In this document: one piece after another, positions 62,701-64,000 of the stretch
How positions within the stretch are numbered: position 1 is the first letter of the stretch
Layout of the letters: every line of letters begins with the position of its first letter
Source: Polyangium jinanense
GTDB lineage: Bacteria > Myxococcota > Polyangia > Polyangiales > Polyangiaceae
NCBI RefSeq assembly: GCF_028435365.1
Contig: NZ_JAGTJJ010000007.1
Location: 310,001-374,000, forward strand
Direction of reading: 5' to 3'
DNA: 64,000 nucleotides
Notes under the pieces: model-generated
What the model saw: only the letters and a program-made list of their open reading frames with translations
Told to the model about the DNA's origin: nothing
The model's database searches: none
Position numbers and translations under genes: made by a program

Positions 62701-62927
62701 TCGACCCGGTCGCCGACCGCCTCGACCCGGTCGCCGACCTCCTCGACCCGGTCGCTCGACCTCCTCGACCCGGTCGCCGACCGCCTCGACCCGATCGCTC
62801 GACCTCCTCGACCCGGTCGCCGACCGCCTCGACCCGGTCGCCGACCTCCTCGACCCGGTCGCTCGACCTCCTCGGCCCGATCGCCGACCTCCTCGACCCG
62901 GTCGCTCGACCTCCTCGACCCGATCGA
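62701..62927. repeat. Tandem array of 21/22-bp units encoding V-G-D-R-V-E-A heptads (minus strand)
   Basis: Ten full units plus a partial one lie head to tail. Six are 21 bp (tcgacccggtcgccgaccgc plus c, and near copies) and four are 22 bp (with gtcgctcgac in place of gtcgccgac). Read on the minus strand a 21-bp unit gives VGDRVEA, matching the VAEGVEA heptad of the array at 4258-4850. The four 22-bp units each break the reading frame, so no single protein runs through. The array sits 170 bp upstream of the paralog gene at 63099, on the same side as in the first locus. No gene lies in the remaining space between 62609 and 63098. Confidence 0.88.
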
Positions 62928-63098
62928 TGAGACAGCAAGTTTCCGTCTGCATCGACCCTCGTTCGCGGGCGTTCAACATGCGCGCATCGATTGCAGTGCT
63001 CGATGAACCCAAGCGCCCCTTCGAGGATCGCAATGACCCCGCGTCGCGATGCGTTTTCCCGGGTGTCATGGTCCAGGAGAGGGATCACGGAGAATGCC

Positions 63099-63608
63099 AT
63101 GCCCATCCCGCCCGTCCCTGTCGGCTCGCTCGTGCTCGATTGTTCGATGCACGGAACGTTTCTCGTCGATCTCCCGCATCGCGCCCTGCGCGGCCTGCTC
63201 GTCGAGCGCCCCGGATTCTCCGAGGCGGTCTCGGAGGTCGTCGCCAATCAGGCCAGCGTGGGGCCCAAGGCCGGCGTCACGCAGGACGAGATCGACGCGA
63301 TCCTGCTCGACAATGACCACATCGCCGATATCGACGCGGTCCTGCCCGCCGCCCGGAAGCTCGTCGAGCTGCTCGAAGAGAGCCGCGCGCATTACGACGA
63401 CGACAGACAACGCAGGGTCCACGCCATCGCGAACTCCATCGAAGGTCGCGCGCGCACCACGGGGATCGCCGAGCTGCTCGCCAAATACGACAAGACCCGC
63501 GCCTACCGCTCGGCGACCGGCGTGAAGGGCGCCAAGACGCGCAGGGCCAAGAAGAAGAAGGCCGAGAGCACCAACCCCACGCCCTCGAGCCCGGCCGATT
63601 CCCGATAA
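63099..63608 (+). CDS. Conserved hypothetical protein, paralog of the 3.6-kb gene
   Basis: Start MPIPPVPVGSLVLDC follows GGAG with proper spacing; the 169-residue product has no signal or membrane segment. Helix-rich body (EAVSEVVANQASVGPKAGV, LLDNDHIADIDAVLPAARKL) and a very Lys-rich C-terminal tail (KTRRAKKKKAEST). It aligns with 3627-4145, best over KLVELLEESRAHYDDDRQRR and KYDKTRAYRSAT. Both have the upstream heptad array, so the pair defines a small family peculiar to this lineage. The basic tail could bind nucleic acid; this is only a guess. A strong intrinsic terminator follows 30 bp later. Confidence 0.78.
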   Translation: MPIPPVPVGSLVLDCSMHGTFLVDLPHRALRGLLVERPGFSEAVSEVVANQASVGPKAGVTQDEIDAILLDNDHIADIDAVLPAARKLVELLEESRAHYDDDRQRRVHAIANSIEGRARTTGIAELLAKYDKTRAYRSATGVKGAKTRRAKKKKAESTNPTPSSPADSR

Positions 63609-63637
63609 ACGTTGGCTGCCCCGCCTCCCTCCCGCCT

Positions 63638-63665
63638 CACCCGGCCCTCGGGGCCGGGTGTTTGG
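63638..63665 (+). terminator. Intrinsic terminator
   Basis: CACCCGGCCC (63638-63647), loop TCG, GGGCCGGGTG (63651-63660), then TTTGG. A 10-bp perfect stem with a 3-base loop, 29 bp after the stop of the upstream gene. The short T-run is weak but usual for this GC content. Confidence 0.65.
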
Positions 63666-63717
63666 CCTTCCAAATCGAAGCCTTCCCCTCCCGGCGACCG
63701 CCGAGTATCCTGCACGG

Positions 63718-64000
63718 GTGTCCCGCAGGCCCATCCCTACCTGGTTCTTCGCGATGGTCGTCGTGCGGCGTGGTGACGAGTACCTGCTCGTGCACGAGCG
63801 CGGGCACGGGCAAACGTGGTACCTGCCCGGCGGGCGCGTGGAGCCGGGCGAGCGGATCGTCGACGCCGCGGTGCGCGAGACGCTCGAAGAGGCCGGCGTG
63901 CGCGCGGCGATCCAGGGCGTCCTGCGCGTCGAACACTCGCCGCACCCGAGCGGGACGGCGCGCTGCCGTGTGTTTTTCCTGGCGAAGCCCGACGGCGACC
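63718..64000 (+). CDS. Nudix hydrolase, C-terminus off the window
   Basis: The GTG start (VSRRPIPTWFFAMVVVRRG) is the first start codon before the domain; there is no strong ribosome-binding site. The Nudix box is complete: GGRVEPGERIVDAAVRETLE, then EAGV (G-x5-E-x7-R-E-x-x-E-E-x-G). It hydrolyses a nucleoside diphosphate linked to another group; the exact substrate is not shown by the part visible. About 94 residues are in the window. No signal. It is separated from the previous gene by a terminator, so it is transcribed separately. Confidence 0.8.
   Translation, partial: MSRRPIPTWFFAMVVVRRGDEYLLVHERGHGQTWYLPGGRVEPGERIVDAAVRETLEEAGVRAAIQGVLRVEHSPHPSGTARCRVFFLAKPDGD

Noticed and set aside
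62642..63247. Minus-strand frame across array 2 as a coiled-coil protein
   Set aside because: Four 22-bp units disrupt the heptad frame, and the frame overlaps the real plus-strand gene at 63099.

Overview
The window is very GC-rich DNA from a myxobacterium, most likely of the Polyangium/Sorangium type (order Polyangiales). I infer this from family content, not from a marker gene. Evidence includes many secreted Cys-rich lipoproteins, a Kelch protein ending in a MYXO-CTERM-like tail, PEGA-domain Ser/Thr kinases, a very large kinase-ATPase-TPR protein, and a DUF1552/DUF1592 pair. Genes are densely packed on both strands, often with ATGA, GTGA, TTGA or TAGTG stop/start overlaps. I saw no rRNA, tRNA, phage or transposase gene and no CRISPR array.

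Layout. 1-3.4 kb: two coupled secreted proteins, an OB-fold-like lipoprotein cut by the left edge and a 5'-nucleotidase. 3.6-7.2 kb: a small unknown protein, a 21-bp heptad-encoding tandem array, an internally duplicated unknown protein and a membrane lipoprotein. 7.2-9.5 kb: an operon of Cys-rich lipoproteins with a fossil paralog tail. 9.5-20 kb: metabolic and peptidase genes (Xaa-Pro aminopeptidase, VWA protein, alcohol-dehydrogenase-like oxidoreductase, acetyltransferase, rRNA methyltransferase, cyclophilin, M19 dipeptidase) plus two tandem paralogs of unknown function. 20-26 kb: DUF1552/DUF1592 operon (the DUF1592 gene is frameshifted), a pre-peptidase-domain lipoprotein and NudC. 26-36 kb: giant kinase, STAS-like protein, Tat-exported phospholipase C, a lipoprotein behind a near-perfect sigma-54 promoter, and a histidine kinase.

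36-46 kb holds the most interesting locus. Four tightly coupled genes (a Tes/MJ0619-like radical SAM enzyme, an SDR, a class-III PLP aminotransferase and an SDR-like protein lacking the catalytic Tyr/Lys) are divergent from an ABC exporter. Two coupled FadL-like outer-membrane proteins and a lipoprotein follow the exporter. This looks like an undescribed biosynthesis and export system for a modified lipid or small molecule.

46-57 kb: Kelch lipoprotein, a kinase coupled to a PEGA/beta-barrel protein, an alpha-hydroxy-acid oxidase and two secreted proteins. 57-62.6 kb: a sulfur/cysteine cluster on the minus strand, in the order Rrf2 regulator, CysK, CysO-like sulfur carrier, CysM-like synthase, JAMM peptidase and APS kinase fused to a degenerate ATP sulfurylase. 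The sulfur carrier ends in Gly-Gly plus three extra residues, which the JAMM enzyme next door probably removes. 62.7-64 kb: a second 21/22-bp array beside a paralog of the 3.6-kb gene, then a Nudix gene cut by the right edge.

Two dispersed, strongly palindromic intergenic repeats (about 10.9-11.1 kb and 54.3-54.6 kb) are inverted relatives of one another. Another hairpin-rich repeat sits at 59.3 kb.
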